Shown here: piece by piece, positions 25,248 to 32,701 of the stretch
Layout: each line of letters begins with the position of its first letter
Position numbering within the stretch: position 1 is the first letter of the stretch
NCBI RefSeq assembly: GCF_000507765.1
Contig: NZ_KI669401.1
Coordinates: forward strand, 372,001 to 436,000
From: Streptococcus parasanguinis CC87K
GTDB taxonomy: Bacteria > Bacillota > Bacilli > Lactobacillales > Streptococcaceae
DNA length: 64,000 nucleotides
Direction of reading: 5' to 3'
The notes under the pieces: generated by a model
What the model saw: only the letters and a program-made list of their open reading frames with translations
What the model was told of the DNA's origin: nothing
The model's database searches: none
Position numbers and translations under genes: made by a program

Positions 25248-26429
25248 TTACATATTTTTATCCATAACCTTATTTATTTGTTGAACAACTGAAACTATTA
25301 ATTTAATTGGATTTAGTGAATTAACTATGAGTAACTGGCTTTTGAAAAGAGGAGTAGAAGTATGTTTTTTTGCAAATTCCCGCCATCGTTTTGATTTGAC
25401 ACACATTATTCTGAATCTTTCCAGAAGCTTTTTATACTTATTCTGTAAAGCTTGTTGCTTTTTAGTAAGTTCAGAAATGTGCCGATCCTTTGAGATTACA
25501 ATATTTCTATATTTTTCTCCCTTTGATTTCTCTATTATCATCTCATTTCTTAATTTAAATATATCTTGTTCAAGTTTGGCTACTTTCATTTCCTTGTCCA
25601 AATAACTTGATTTAATCTTATTATAGGATTCAGGATACATTACAATCTGCTCTTTACCAAAGGGGAGTTTTTTCTTTTTTATAGCTAATTCATTATCCCA
25701 ATTTTGTTGAATCTTATCATTTGATTCTAGTACTTTGCTAAGTTCCCCAAGCTCTCTTTTATTTTTTACGAGTTCGTTTTGTATGTTTGCCAATTCATGT
25801 TTAGCATCATTTACTTTTTCTGTTTTTTCTTCTAACTGACTTTGTAAATCTTTATATTCTTTTACTGTAAGGTGTTTAGCAGTGCTACCTTCTTTCCCCC
25901 TATGAATATCATATCCATTTTCATTTAAATATTTTGGTAAATCATTTTGAATTTTAAGAAGTTCTTCTCTGTTAAACATCTGTTTAGAAGATAATTTACC
26001 CTCTACCATTGGAACTATACCTAAGTGCATATGAGGAGTACTTTCATCCATATGAACACTAGCAAATGCAATATTTTCCTTGCCATATTTCTTTTCAAAA
26101 AAATCTTTAGAGGTTTCAAAAAAGCATTTAATTTCTTCATTATCTAATTTTTTGAAAAAAGAACTGTCAGAAGTTATGATCCATTCATTGCACATAACCG
26201 CATCCTTTCGAATAGATCGACTGCCTACTTTATTTTCATCAATGAAATCAGTGATTTGCTTTTTATACGTTAGTTCTTTGTTACGATCAGTTAGTTCATA
26301 ATTTAGATGAGTTTTTGAAGGATCAATCTTTTTATTGCTATGATTTTTAAATATACGTTCATTATGATAGTAGATACCACCTAAGTTAGAACTCTTTAGC
26401 TTTTGCATTCTTGCTACAATTTGGCTCAT
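25248..26429 (-). CDS. mobV: MobV-family relaxase
   Basis: The protein has 393 residues. The N-terminal relaxase domain has NLGGIYYHNER near the start and the HUH-like motif HMDESTPHMHLG (126-137), which fits the MobV HxDExxPHxHxG signature. A long coiled-coil C-terminal half (about 200-350) would dimerise or reach the membrane. It nicks one strand at oriT, which lies directly upstream at 26540-26584, and pilots the DNA during transfer by a helper element. Confidence 0.85.
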   Translation of the reverse strand: MSQIVARMQKLKSSNLGGIYYHNERIFKNHSNKKIDPSKTHLNYELTDRNKELTYKKQITDFIDENKVGSRSIRKDAVMCNEWIITSDSSFFKKLDNEEIKCFFETSKDFFEKKYGKENIAFASVHMDESTPHMHLGIVPMVEGKLSSKQMFNREELLKIQNDLPKYLNENGYDIHRGKEGSTAKHLTVKEYKDLQSQLEEKTEKVNDAKHELANIQNELVKNKRELGELSKVLESNDKIQQNWDNELAIKKKKLPFGKEQIVMYPESYNKIKSSYLDKEMKVAKLEQDIFKLRNEMIIEKSKGEKYRNIVISKDRHISELTKKQQALQNKYKKLLERFRIMCVKSKRWREFAKKHTSTPLFKSQLLIVNSLNPIKLIVSVVQQINKVMDKNM

Positions 26430-26539
26430 TTTTTGCTCCTTTTTAAATATCTTATAAGTATTTAAATAGATTTTATAAATTAAAATAAACAGCTATTTAA
26501 GATCAGAAATCTATTTAAGATCCAGCATACTTCCTAGTG

Positions 26540-26584
26540 AAGTATAACGCACTATACTTTACCAAATGGTAAAAGTGCGTTACA
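26540..26584 (-). other. oriT of the MobV type
   Basis: The minus strand reads AAAGTATAGTGCG then TTATACTT, very close to the pMV158 oriT (TAGTGTG/TTATACTT). An inverted repeat AACGCACTTTTACC...GGTAAAGTATAGTGCGTT precedes the nick region. By analogy the nick falls between 26548 and 26547 on the minus strand. Its place just before the relaxase gene supports the assignment. Confidence 0.75.
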
Positions 26585-26603
26585 CATGCAAGCATGTCGA
26601 GAA

Positions 26604-27086
26604 TCACATAGATTCTATTAGACTATCCAGGAAAGAAGAAGCAGATTTATAATTGTTTTCTTTTACCAATTTTTCCAATTTATCTCTATTTGATGGTTTT
26701 ATAATAAACTGGTATTGTTTTTTCTTTTCCGTTTTATGGTAGTTATTTTCATTAACTGAATGTGTATTGGACTGTTCGATCATATTTGTACCTCCGTTAA
26801 TAAGTGATTCAAAATCGATAGATAATCTATAACTTAAATAATCATTATCATAGATATCAACATAATCAAAAATGTTCCGTTCCGAGATAACTAATTTGTT
26901 TCCAAAATAAACTGGGTAATAAAATTTCTTTCGTTTCATTTGGAATACCAAATCATAAATAGATTCATTTGAGAAAAATAATATTTCTTTAATTTCTTGC
27001 AATTCAATACAAATTGAATTGTTATTGGAAAACTGTAGTGACTTATTAACTAAGAATTCGATTAATTCATTGCATTTTATATTCAT
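26604..27086 (-). CDS. uncharacterised IME protein with a C-terminal ribbon-helix-helix-like end
   Basis: ATG 27086 follows GAAGGA in the end of the upstream gene and gives 160 residues. The N-terminal part may be a winged-helix-like domain (SICIELQEIKEILFFSNESIYDLVFQM...). The last 35 residues (QFIIKPSNRDKLEKLVKENNYKSASSFLDSLIESM) look like a small DNA-binding or dimerisation unit. It lies between the replisome organizer and oriT, so a role in replication or partition is possible but unproven. Confidence 0.55.
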   Translation of the reverse strand: MNIKCNELIEFLVNKSLQFSNNNSICIELQEIKEILFFSNESIYDLVFQMKRKKFYYPVYFGNKLVISERNIFDYVDIYDNDYLSYRLSIDFESLINGGTNMIEQSNTHSVNENNYHKTEKKKQYQFIIKPSNRDKLEKLVKENNYKSASSFLDSLIESM

Positions 27087-27090
27087 GATG

Positions 27091-27915
27091 TTATGATCCT
27101 TCTTTGTAATGATCAGAAGCAATCTTATGTGCTCTTATTTTTTCTTCTTGTCTTCTCTCTTGAATGAGATTTTCTATCATCTTAAACAAATAAGCTAATG
27201 GACTTTCTGTGGTTGAAGGAATCCTGTCAATTAAATCCATGATCTCATTACTTTGTATATAATTTGATTCAAGGTATTTTCCAATCTTCATTTTTTGAGA
27301 GTGTTTTAAAACAAAACCTTGGGGATACATAAAACGATCGTTATATTTATCAGCAATGACCTGAACTAAGTTATAGTAATTTTCACCTATAAAATTTTTC
27401 TTTTTTGAAGGATTATTTTTAGGCTCTTCTAGAACTAAATATCTATTCTCTAATCTCTTATCTCTAATCTCTAGACTCTGGTGGAGATTTGTCGGACTTT
27501 TGTCGGACATTTGTCCAGATAATAAAATATTTTGTTTTTCGTTAGCAATTCTATTTCTATATTCTCTTTTGCGATCAGCTTCTGTTGTTGTTTTCCCAAT
27601 AAAGTTTTGAATATCCATCATATAGATTGCACCATTGTCCAACACCTCAATTAACTCAAGTTCCTGGAATAAATGTAAAGCTTTTTCGACAACAGCAACG
27701 GGTTGCCTTGTCATAGTAGCTATTAACCATGGATTGTAGGGGATTCTATCTCTATACATCAATTTACCCTCATTCTTTAAACTTTTTAAATATAACTTCA
27801 AAAGGATATTTGAGTACTTTTCGCCATCAGGTTGATTTTCCAAGAGAAGCAGTTCTTCAGTATCAAAAAAATCTTCTTTCAACCTCATGTAATAATATTT
27901 TTTCGAATCAGACAT
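27091..27915 (-). CDS. phage replisome-organizer-like protein
   Basis: The protein has 274 residues. The first 120 (MRLKEDFFDTEELLLLENQPDGEKYSNILLKLYLKSLKNEGKL...) match the N-terminal winged-helix domain of phage replisome organizers. A linker follows, and the C-terminal part (NYYNLVQVIADKYNDRF...LFKMIENLIQERRQ) resembles a DnaD-like region. Such proteins bind an origin and load the host helicase, so the excised element can probably replicate. Confidence 0.75.
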   Translation of the reverse strand: MSDSKKYYYMRLKEDFFDTEELLLLENQPDGEKYSNILLKLYLKSLKNEGKLMYRDRIPYNPWLIATMTRQPVAVVEKALHLFQELELIEVLDNGAIYMMDIQNFIGKTTTEADRKREYRNRIANEKQNILLSGQMSDKSPTNLHQSLEIRDKRLENRYLVLEEPKNNPSKKKNFIGENYYNLVQVIADKYNDRFMYPQGFVLKHSQKMKIGKYLESNYIQSNEIMDLIDRIPSTTESPLAYLFKMIENLIQERRQEEKIRAHKIASDHYKEGS

Positions 27916-27924
27916 ACAGAACCC

Positions 27925-28203
27925 TCATCTTTCATATTTTTTTAACCATTCAGTCACTTTATGTTTATCATATAAAGTAACTCCATCAATAACAATATGA
28001 GGCATTCCTTCACGTTGCCATTTGATAACTGTGGTGGTAGAGACATCTAACCAACGAGTTAAACCGGCCATTCGAACCATAGGTTTATATAACTCATAAT
28101 CTTCAAAGGCCTTTTCAAGGGCTTTTTGAAGCATATTATCATATCTGGCAATTAACATTTTTTCAGTTGATTTGGGTAAACTGATAGTGAATTGATCTGA
28201 CAT
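27925..28203 (-). CDS. HTH_17/excisionase-like DNA-binding protein
   Basis: The 92-residue protein carries a C-terminal winged helix (TRWLDVSTTTVIKWQREGMPHIVIDGVTLYDKHKVTEWLKK), the arrangement of excisionase-type HTH_17 proteins. It is the first gene after the operator-covered leftward promoter. It may act as a recombination directionality factor or as activator of the replication genes. Confidence 0.7.
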   Translation of the reverse strand: MSDQFTISLPKSTEKMLIARYDNMLQKALEKAFEDYELYKPMVRMAGLTRWLDVSTTTVIKWQREGMPHIVIDGVTLYDKHKVTEWLKKYER

Positions 28204-28213
28204 ATGGTACCTC

Positions 28214-28234
28214 TTTCTTTATTTTATAAGCTCC
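28214..28234 (+). repeat. copy of the TTTATAAGCTCC motif before the leftward operon
   Basis: TTTCTTTATTTTATAAGCTC plus C matches 21 bases of the copies at 28921-28948 and 20882-20909 (minus strand). It lies in the leader of the leftward operon, close to its first ATG. Confidence 0.65.
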
Positions 28235-28236
28235 AA

Positions 28237-28293
28237 AATAATTCTTTTTGAATTATTTATAAACATTATAAATTCTTTTTGAATTTGTGTCAA
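28237..28293 (-). promoter_or_regulatory. leftward IME promoter with two repressor operators
   Basis: On the minus strand TTGACA (28293-28288) and TATAAT (28270-28265) are 17 bases apart, a consensus promoter. Operator 2, AAATTC-TTTTT-GAATTT (28270-28286), fills the spacer. Operator 1, AATAATTC-TTTTT-GAATTATT (28237-28257), lies downstream of the -10. The divergent repressor gene at 28361 is the likely ligand. This is the lysogeny-like switch of the element. Confidence 0.75.
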
Positions 28294-28320
28294 GACTTTT
28301 TATGCATTTTGAATAATTTG

Positions 28321-28329
28321 TGATACAAT
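28321..28329 (+). promoter_or_regulatory. extended -10 promoter of the repressor gene
   Basis: TG-A-TACAAT lies 32 bases before the repressor ATG. A third, degenerate GAAT half site is at 28311-28314, so autoregulation is plausible. Confidence 0.45.
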
Positions 28330-28360
28330 ATATTTAATAAATAAAATAGGAGAGGGTAAT

Positions 28361-28909
28361 ATGAGTAGCAATATACAGAAACTTATAAAGAGTAGTGGAA
28401 AAAAACTGACAGAAATAAGTAAAGAAACAGGAATTCTTTATCCAACTCTATCAGGATATAATCAAGGAATTAGAACTCCAAAAAAAGAGAATGCCGAGAT
28501 ACTGGCTAGATATTTCAACGTCTCCGTCCCTTATCTATTGGGTATCGACGACAATCCTCAACTACGAAATCCTAGCGATGATAGTTTTTTCCAAGATCTT
28601 TATAGACGCATGAAAAATGGAACCTTAATCGATTATAAGATTACTGAATGGACACCATTTAAAGAAGACTTGGCATATTTTATAAGTGATTTTGTGAATA
28701 GTGAGGTTTTACCAAATTATATTGATTATATAACAAAAGATAAAGGCTACAATCCTTTGTTTATAGAAGCATTTAAGACATATATTCAGGATAATCAAAG
28801 TTTTATCTATCTTATTAATGCTAGTGGTAATGAATCTTCACCATATTATGATGTTTGGCAGACTTGGATCAATTCTGACGAATACAAGCAAGCAATTAAG
28901 AAAAAATAG
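28361..28909 (+). CDS. XRE-family (CI-like) repressor of the IME
   Basis: The protein has 182 residues. The N-terminal HTH is typical (IQKLIKSSGKKLTEISKETGILYPTLSGYNQGIRTPKKENAEILARYFNVSVPYLLG). The C-terminal ~110 residues are unfamiliar and lack the Ser/Lys protease motif of LexA-type cleavage. It is therefore probably relieved by another route, such as an antirepressor or ImmR/ImmA-like proteolysis. GGAGAGGG precedes the ATG. It faces the leftward operon across the operators. Confidence 0.75.
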   Translation: MSSNIQKLIKSSGKKLTEISKETGILYPTLSGYNQGIRTPKKENAEILARYFNVSVPYLLGIDDNPQLRNPSDDSFFQDLYRRMKNGTLIDYKITEWTPFKEDLAYFISDFVNSEVLPNYIDYITKDKGYNPLFIEAFKTYIQDNQSFIYLINASGNESSPYYDVWQTWINSDEYKQAIKKK

Positions 28910-28920
28910 TTGAGTATCTA

Positions 28921-28948
28921 ATTTCTTTATTTTATAAGCTCCGAAACC
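28921..28948 (+). repeat. copy of the TTTATAAGCTCC motif before the integrase
   Basis: Full-length 28-base copy, identical to the left-end copy in opposite orientation, 25 bases before the integrase ATG. Confidence 0.65.
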
Positions 28949-28972
28949 ATATAAAATAAAGGGGAAATTAAG

Positions 28973-30133
28973 ATGTCAATTATTAAATACAAAGCTAAAA
29001 AATCAAAAACGGGCTATCTTTATAAAGTTAGAATTTATAGAGTGATAGATGGAAAGCGTCATGACTTCTTTAAAAGCGGGTTTAAGACGCTTAGAGAAGC
29101 GAAGCAGTATGAAACATTGATGATGCAAAAGAAATACTCAGGGGAGCTCACAGAGCTCCTGAGTGCTTCAAAAAAGTCCTTTATAGATGTTTTTGAAGAA
29201 TGGTTTAAAACATATCAAGACACTGTCGAATTAACTACAAGTGTTAGAACGGATGATTTATTTAGGCTTCATATTCTTCCTAGTTTAGGTGAATTTAAAA
29301 TTTCAAAAATTACACCATGGCAATGTCAAGAGCTAATTACTGAAAAAGGTAAGACTTTTAGGAATATTAAGCAGATTAAGTCATACATTAGTCAGATATT
29401 TGAATTTGCTATTAAGATGAAATTGATTAGTGATAATCCAGTAAAAGGAGTGGTTCTTCCAAAAAGGGAGAAGATTGAATCACAGAATTATTTTACAGTT
29501 CAAGAGCTACATCAATTTTTAAAAATTGTAAAAGAAGAAGAGCCCTACAAAAATTATGCTTTATTCAGATTATTAGCTTATAGTGGGTTACGAAAAGGGG
29601 AATTGTATTCATTGAGGTGGTCTGATTTAGATTTTGATAATCAGATTCTATCAGTGAGTAAGAACCTAGGTAGAATTAATGGAAAAGCACTAGAAAAAAG
29701 CACCAAGAACAAATTCTCGGTGCGTCAGATAAGGTTAGATCAAGATACAGTAGATATACTTTCTGAATGGAAGCGACAATCATTAAGAGAAAAAGGAAAG
29801 TTAACGGTCACTCCTTTAAATCTTGGTGAATCGTATATGTTTACTTTTATTAATCGAAACGGTGAGGAAGAACCGCTTTATCAGGATTATATAAATAGTA
29901 TTTTAAAAAGAATTATTGATAAACATGGTTTAAAGAAAATCACACCTCATGGTTTCAGGCATACTCATGCTACACTGATGATTGAAATCGGTATTGATCC
30001 AGTTAATACAGCGAAAAGATTAGGGCATGCAAGTAGTCAAATGACTTTAGATACATATAGTCATACAACAGCAGTAGGTGAAGTAAAAGCTATTAATAAG
30101 TTTGCAAATTATATGAACGGGTGGAAAGACTAA
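28973..30133 (+). CDS. int: tyrosine recombinase (integrase) of the IME
   Basis: The protein has 386 residues. An N-terminal arm-binding domain (YKAKKSKTGYLYKVRIYRVIDGKRHDFFKSGF) is followed by a SAM-like core-binding domain (about 70-155) and the catalytic domain. All catalytic residues are visible: Arg in SGLRKGEL (about 207), HGFRHTH (about 327-331), LGHASSQ and Tyr in TLDTYSH (about 361). It should integrate and excise the element at the 22-bp rpmE2 core. It ends 102 bases before attR. Confidence 0.92.
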   Translation: MSIIKYKAKKSKTGYLYKVRIYRVIDGKRHDFFKSGFKTLREAKQYETLMMQKKYSGELTELLSASKKSFIDVFEEWFKTYQDTVELTTSVRTDDLFRLHILPSLGEFKISKITPWQCQELITEKGKTFRNIKQIKSYISQIFEFAIKMKLISDNPVKGVVLPKREKIESQNYFTVQELHQFLKIVKEEEPYKNYALFRLLAYSGLRKGELYSLRWSDLDFDNQILSVSKNLGRINGKALEKSTKNKFSVRQIRLDQDTVDILSEWKRQSLREKGKLTVTPLNLGESYMFTFINRNGEEEPLYQDYINSILKRIIDKHGLKKITPHGFRHTHATLMIEIGIDPVNTAKRLGHASSQMTLDTYSHTTAVGEVKAINKFANYMNGWKD

Positions 30134-30144
30134 TTTTCCAAGAC

Positions 30145-30165
30145 GGTACCAAAAACGGTACTAAA
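30145..30165 (+). repeat. right-end copy of the GGTACC...GGTACTAAA repeat
   Basis: Matches 20857-20876 with one added C. It lies between the integrase stop and attR. Confidence 0.6.
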
Positions 30166-30171
30166 AAGAAA

Positions 30172-30203
30172 AAAGCCAATTCCAATTTCTTGGAAAAGGC
30201 TTT
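30172..30203. terminator. bidirectional terminator between integrase and rpmE2
   Basis: AAAGCC/GGCTTT (30172-30177 / 30198-30203) encloses TTCCAA/TTGGAA, with A-run left and T-rich right. It can end integrase transcripts and now also serves rpmE2 in place of its lost terminator. Confidence 0.7.
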
Positions 30204-30234
30204 ATTTTCAACGTTTTTAAGTTCGTTATGCGGT

Positions 30235-30256
30235 TTCTTATTTGAGACCGTATTTT
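30235..30256. repeat. attR: 22-bp repeat overlapping the rpmE2 stop
   Basis: Identical to 20732-20753. The TAA of rpmE2 (minus strand, 30240-30238) lies inside it. Confidence 0.85.
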
Positions 30257-30480
30257 TTGTTGAAACGATCCACACGTCCATCTGCTTGAGTGAACTTTTG
30301 ACGTCCAGTGTAGAATGGGTGTGAGTCTGATGAAATTTCAACACGGATCAATGGGTAAGTTTCACCTTCAAATTCAACTGTTTCGCTAGAGTACTTAGTT
30401 GAACCGCTGAGGAACTTGTAACCAGTAGTAGTGTCCATGAAGACAACAGGGCGATATTCTGGATGGATATCTTTTTTCAT
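30238..30480 (-). CDS. rpmE2: 50S ribosomal protein L31 type B
   Basis: ATG 30480 ([16 protein letters not shown]) gives 80 residues, the normal length; upstream in-frame codons (to 30522) are not part of the family. It ends [10 protein letters not shown]. There is no zinc CxxC pair, so it is the C-minus, zinc-independent paralog. It binds the large subunit near the central protuberance. The 3' end is the insertion target of the IME, which recreates the exact C-terminus. Confidence 0.93.
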   Translation of the reverse strand: MKKDIHPEYRPVVFMDTTTGYKFLSGSTKYSSETVEFEGETYPLIRVEISSDSHPFYTGRQKFTQADGRVDRFNKKYGLK

Positions 30481-30600
30481 TTTGCAATATTTCCTTTCTG
30501 CCATGGTCTCTTTCCGAGCCATAGATTGTTACTAAGCTAGTTTACCAAATTTCCAGGATCTTGACAAGTATTTTCACTAATTTTATTTAAAATAATGATC

Positions 30601-30630
30601 AAAAAAATCACCCTGGCTAAGCCAAGGTGA
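30601..30630 (-). terminator. terminator of the membrane protein gene
   Basis: On the minus strand TCACCTTGGC and GCCAGGGTGA pair around TTA and are followed by seven Ts (30607-30601). Confidence 0.75.
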
Positions 30631-30641
30631 ATCTAATATTA

Positions 30642-31211
30642 TTATTGTTCAGATTGATTTGGATCTTTTGGTGCTTCAACTGGTTGATCAGCTTGTCCCT
30701 CAGTATGTTCGTGAGTTTCTTTTTTGATTTCATCTACAGCAGTTTTTACAGTAGAAGTTGTCACACGTCCAACAGATTGGGCAAATCCTTTACCTGATTC
30801 AGCAAGTTCTTCGAAGGTTCCTTTAGTGATTTTACCACCAGACATTGCCAAGAGACCAGTCACAACAATAGCGATTGATGCGATCAAAGCAAGGATCAAC
30901 CCAAAGCCAATTGAAACGCCATAACCATTGAAGTCAGCAGCGTACTTGTTCACACTGAATACATCAATCAATGTTACAACAGTTGAGAGAGCCCCAGATA
31001 CGATAACACCAATTGCAAAACCTTTTGGTAGTGAAGATTTTACATCATTCAAGCATGCAAGGACAATCGCAACGACTGCGAAGATAATAACGAACCATCC
31101 ATCTCCGCGAAGACCATTCCAGCTGTATGAACCAAAAGCACCAGCATTCAGGCTTGCCCATGGCAAGAAAGAGCTAAGAATCGCTACCGCAGCAGAGATA
31201 ATGATAAACAA
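30642..31211 (-). CDS. four-helix membrane protein with a start-proximal frameshift
   Basis: From TTG 31211 the frame gives 189 residues with four hydrophobic segments and a charged C-terminal tail (ETHEHTEGQADQPVEAPKDPNQSEQ). The only good start, ATG 31225-31223 with AAGGAG upstream, is out of frame by one base because of a run of six A's on the coding strand. Seven A's would give MEKNRLFIIISAAVA and a normal signal-anchor. Either the tract is variable or the gene is damaged. Function is unknown. Confidence 0.55.
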   Translation of the reverse strand: MFIIISAAVAILSSFLPWASLNAGAFGSYSWNGLRGDGWFVIIFAVVAIVLACLNDVKSSLPKGFAIGVIVSGALSTVVTLIDVFSVNKYAADFNGYGVSIGFGLILALIASIAIVVTGLLAMSGGKITKGTFEELAESGKGFAQSVGRVTTSTVKTAVDEIKKETHEHTEGQADQPVEAPKDPNQSEQ

Positions 31212-31302
31212 ACGATTTTTTCCATAAAAAGTCTCCTTAAAAATTTTATTAGCTTTATTTTACCATAAGAAAGATCAAATGAAAACCCCATGACCAAGAT
31301 AA

Positions 31303-31329
31303 AAAGGCTGAGAAACCGTTCTCAGCCTT
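31303..31329 (-). terminator. terminator overlapping the phosphodiesterase stop codon
   Basis: On the minus strand GGCTGAGAA and TTCTCAGCC form a stem followed by TTTTTATC. The TGA stop of the gene lies inside the left arm. Confidence 0.75.
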
Positions 31330-32266
31330 CGTTTGTGCGAGCCACTTCTTGTAGCTCTTGGTAAATTTGGTCATTTTCTTCGAGGGAGTAGGAGTTAGCC
31401 CCACTCGCTAGTGGATGGCCCCCACCATTATGGCGTTTGGCGATTTCGTTAATCACTTTTCGTTTGCTCCGCATCCGAACACGGAAGTGACCGTCAGGCT
31501 GCTCAACAAAGATAGCCCAAACAGACACGGTATCGATGCGTCCAGGAGCTCCGACAATGGCAGCAGTCTCAGAATCACGTAGATCGAATTTCTTCAAGAG
31601 CTCTTGTGTCAGGGTAACACGCGCTGCACCATGTTCATCGATCTCGAGATGGTCATAGACATAGCCTTGAAGCTTAGCAGTTTTGAGATTGATCGTATCC
31701 ATTTGACGAGCAAGTGAAGTAAAATCAAAAGGAATGCTTCGAAGGGTTGCAGCAATCTCAAAGGTCCGAGTCGAAGTGGCAGGATAAAGAAAACGCCCTG
31801 TATCGCCGACAATCCCGGCATAGAGGAGACGAGCAGCACTAACCGGGAGTTCGAGATCCAATTCCTTGGCAAACAGGGTAATCAACTCGCTGGTAGAGCT
31901 AGACTCGGTATCGACCCAGAGTAGATCACCATAAGCATCGTCATTTGGATGGTGGTCGATCTTGATCAGGAAATCTCCCGTCGTATAGCGCTTGTCATCG
32001 ATGCGGGGAGTATTGGCCGTGTCACAAACGATCACCAAAGCTCCCTCATAATCCTCATCCTTGACGTCATCCATCTCAGCTAGCCAAGTCAAGGTCGGCT
32101 CATCATAGCCAGTTGCCAATACCCGCTTTTGAGGGAAGTGCGCACGCAGGAGATCCCGCAAGCCCACTTGGCTACCAATCGCATCCGGATCCGGATTTTG
32201 ATGACGGTGGATAATAATCGTGTCATAAGCTTGAATCTTTTCAAGAATGTCATTCATTACGTTCAT
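31322..32266 (-). CDS. DHH/DHHA1 phosphodiesterase (NrnA / Pde2-like)
   Basis: The protein has 314 residues. The DHH domain shows HRHQNPDPDAIGSQ (motif I), CDTANTPRID and the DHH motif in KIDHHPNDD. The DHHA1 domain ends with RHNGGGHPLASGA. Stand-alone DHH-DHHA1 proteins of this size degrade short oligoribonucleotides, pAp and, in streptococci, the c-di-AMP product pApA (Pde2). The start has GAGGT 5 bases upstream. Which substrate dominates cannot be read from sequence. Confidence 0.85.
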   Translation of the reverse strand: MNVMNDILEKIQAYDTIIIHRHQNPDPDAIGSQVGLRDLLRAHFPQKRVLATGYDEPTLTWLAEMDDVKDEDYEGALVIVCDTANTPRIDDKRYTTGDFLIKIDHHPNDDAYGDLLWVDTESSSTSELITLFAKELDLELPVSAARLLYAGIVGDTGRFLYPATSTRTFEIAATLRSIPFDFTSLARQMDTINLKTAKLQGYVYDHLEIDEHGAARVTLTQELLKKFDLRDSETAAIVGAPGRIDTVSVWAIFVEQPDGHFRVRMRSKRKVINEIAKRHNGGGHPLASGANSYSLEENDQIYQELQEVARTNEG

Positions 32267-32353
32267 ACATTACCTCATTTTCTCTGTCAATTTTAACATA
32301 AAAAAGGCCCATCCAGCAAGCATTTATCACTATGTAGGGGCAGTGGAAGCGGT

Positions 32354-32382
32354 TTTACAGATATTCAATATTTTGGTAGAAT
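32354..32382 (+). promoter_or_regulatory. promoter of the type VII effector cassette
   Basis: TTTACA (32354-32359) and TAGAAT (32377-32382, with TG upstream) are 17 bases apart. The GGTAGAATGRATGAAT block recurs before the third immunity gene (36396-36410), and a partial match before the second (35624-35629). Confidence 0.6.
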
Positions 32383-32414
32383 GAATGAATAGATTGAGTA
32401 TGGGAGGAACTAGA

Positions 32415-32684
32415 ATGATTGAAATTAAAAGTAATGCTGAGACAGCACAAGAGTTAGCGGCTTCTTTAAAAGATAGTGGGGATACACTTTCGGGAGTTGC
32501 ATCAGCTTCAAAAGATGAACAAACCAAACTATCCGGTAATGATGCTGCCCATCAAGCCATTGATACTGCTAAAACCAAAGCAGAAGAAATTGCAGCAGCG
32601 ATTGAATCAATCGGGACCAACCTACAAAGTGTTTCAACTGGATTTACAGAAGTGGATGAAGCGACTGCTGCGAGCATGCAATAG
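32415..32684 (+). CDS. Esx-like (TIGR04197-type) type VII secretion protein
   Basis: The 89-residue small helical protein starts at ATG 32415 after GGGAGGA. Two amphipathic helices (SNAETAQELAASLKDSG and AAHQAIDTAKTKAEEIAAAIESIG) are joined by a turn with a Gly-Asn instead of WxG. Such proteins sit before LXG toxins and act as helical partners for export through the type VII (ESX) system. The secretion machinery itself is not in this window. Confidence 0.7.
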   Translation: MIEIKSNAETAQELAASLKDSGDTLSGVASASKDEQTKLSGNDAAHQAIDTAKTKAEEIAAAIESIGTNLQSVSTGFTEVDEATAASMQ

Positions 32685-32701
32685 GTTGAAAGAGTAGGAA
32701 G

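Larger units (their letters stand above)
20732..30256. mobile_element. integrative and mobilizable element (IME) inserted in rpmE2, about 9.5 kb
   Basis: The element is bounded by identical 22-bp repeats. It encodes, on the minus strand, a HTH/excisionase-like protein, a replisome-organizer protein, an accessory protein, a MobV relaxase with oriT, and two small proteins; on the plus strand, a repressor, a tyrosine integrase and an MmeI-like restriction-modification enzyme. There is no mating-pore or coupling-protein gene, so transfer would need a helper conjugative element. The integrase lies next to attR, as usual, and its promoter and the left end share repeats. rpmE2 stays intact. Confidence 0.85.

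Noticed and set aside
20754-30234. Prophage instead of an IME
   Set aside because: A replisome organizer and repressor are phage-like, but there are no capsid, tail or lysis genes, and a MobV relaxase with oriT is present.
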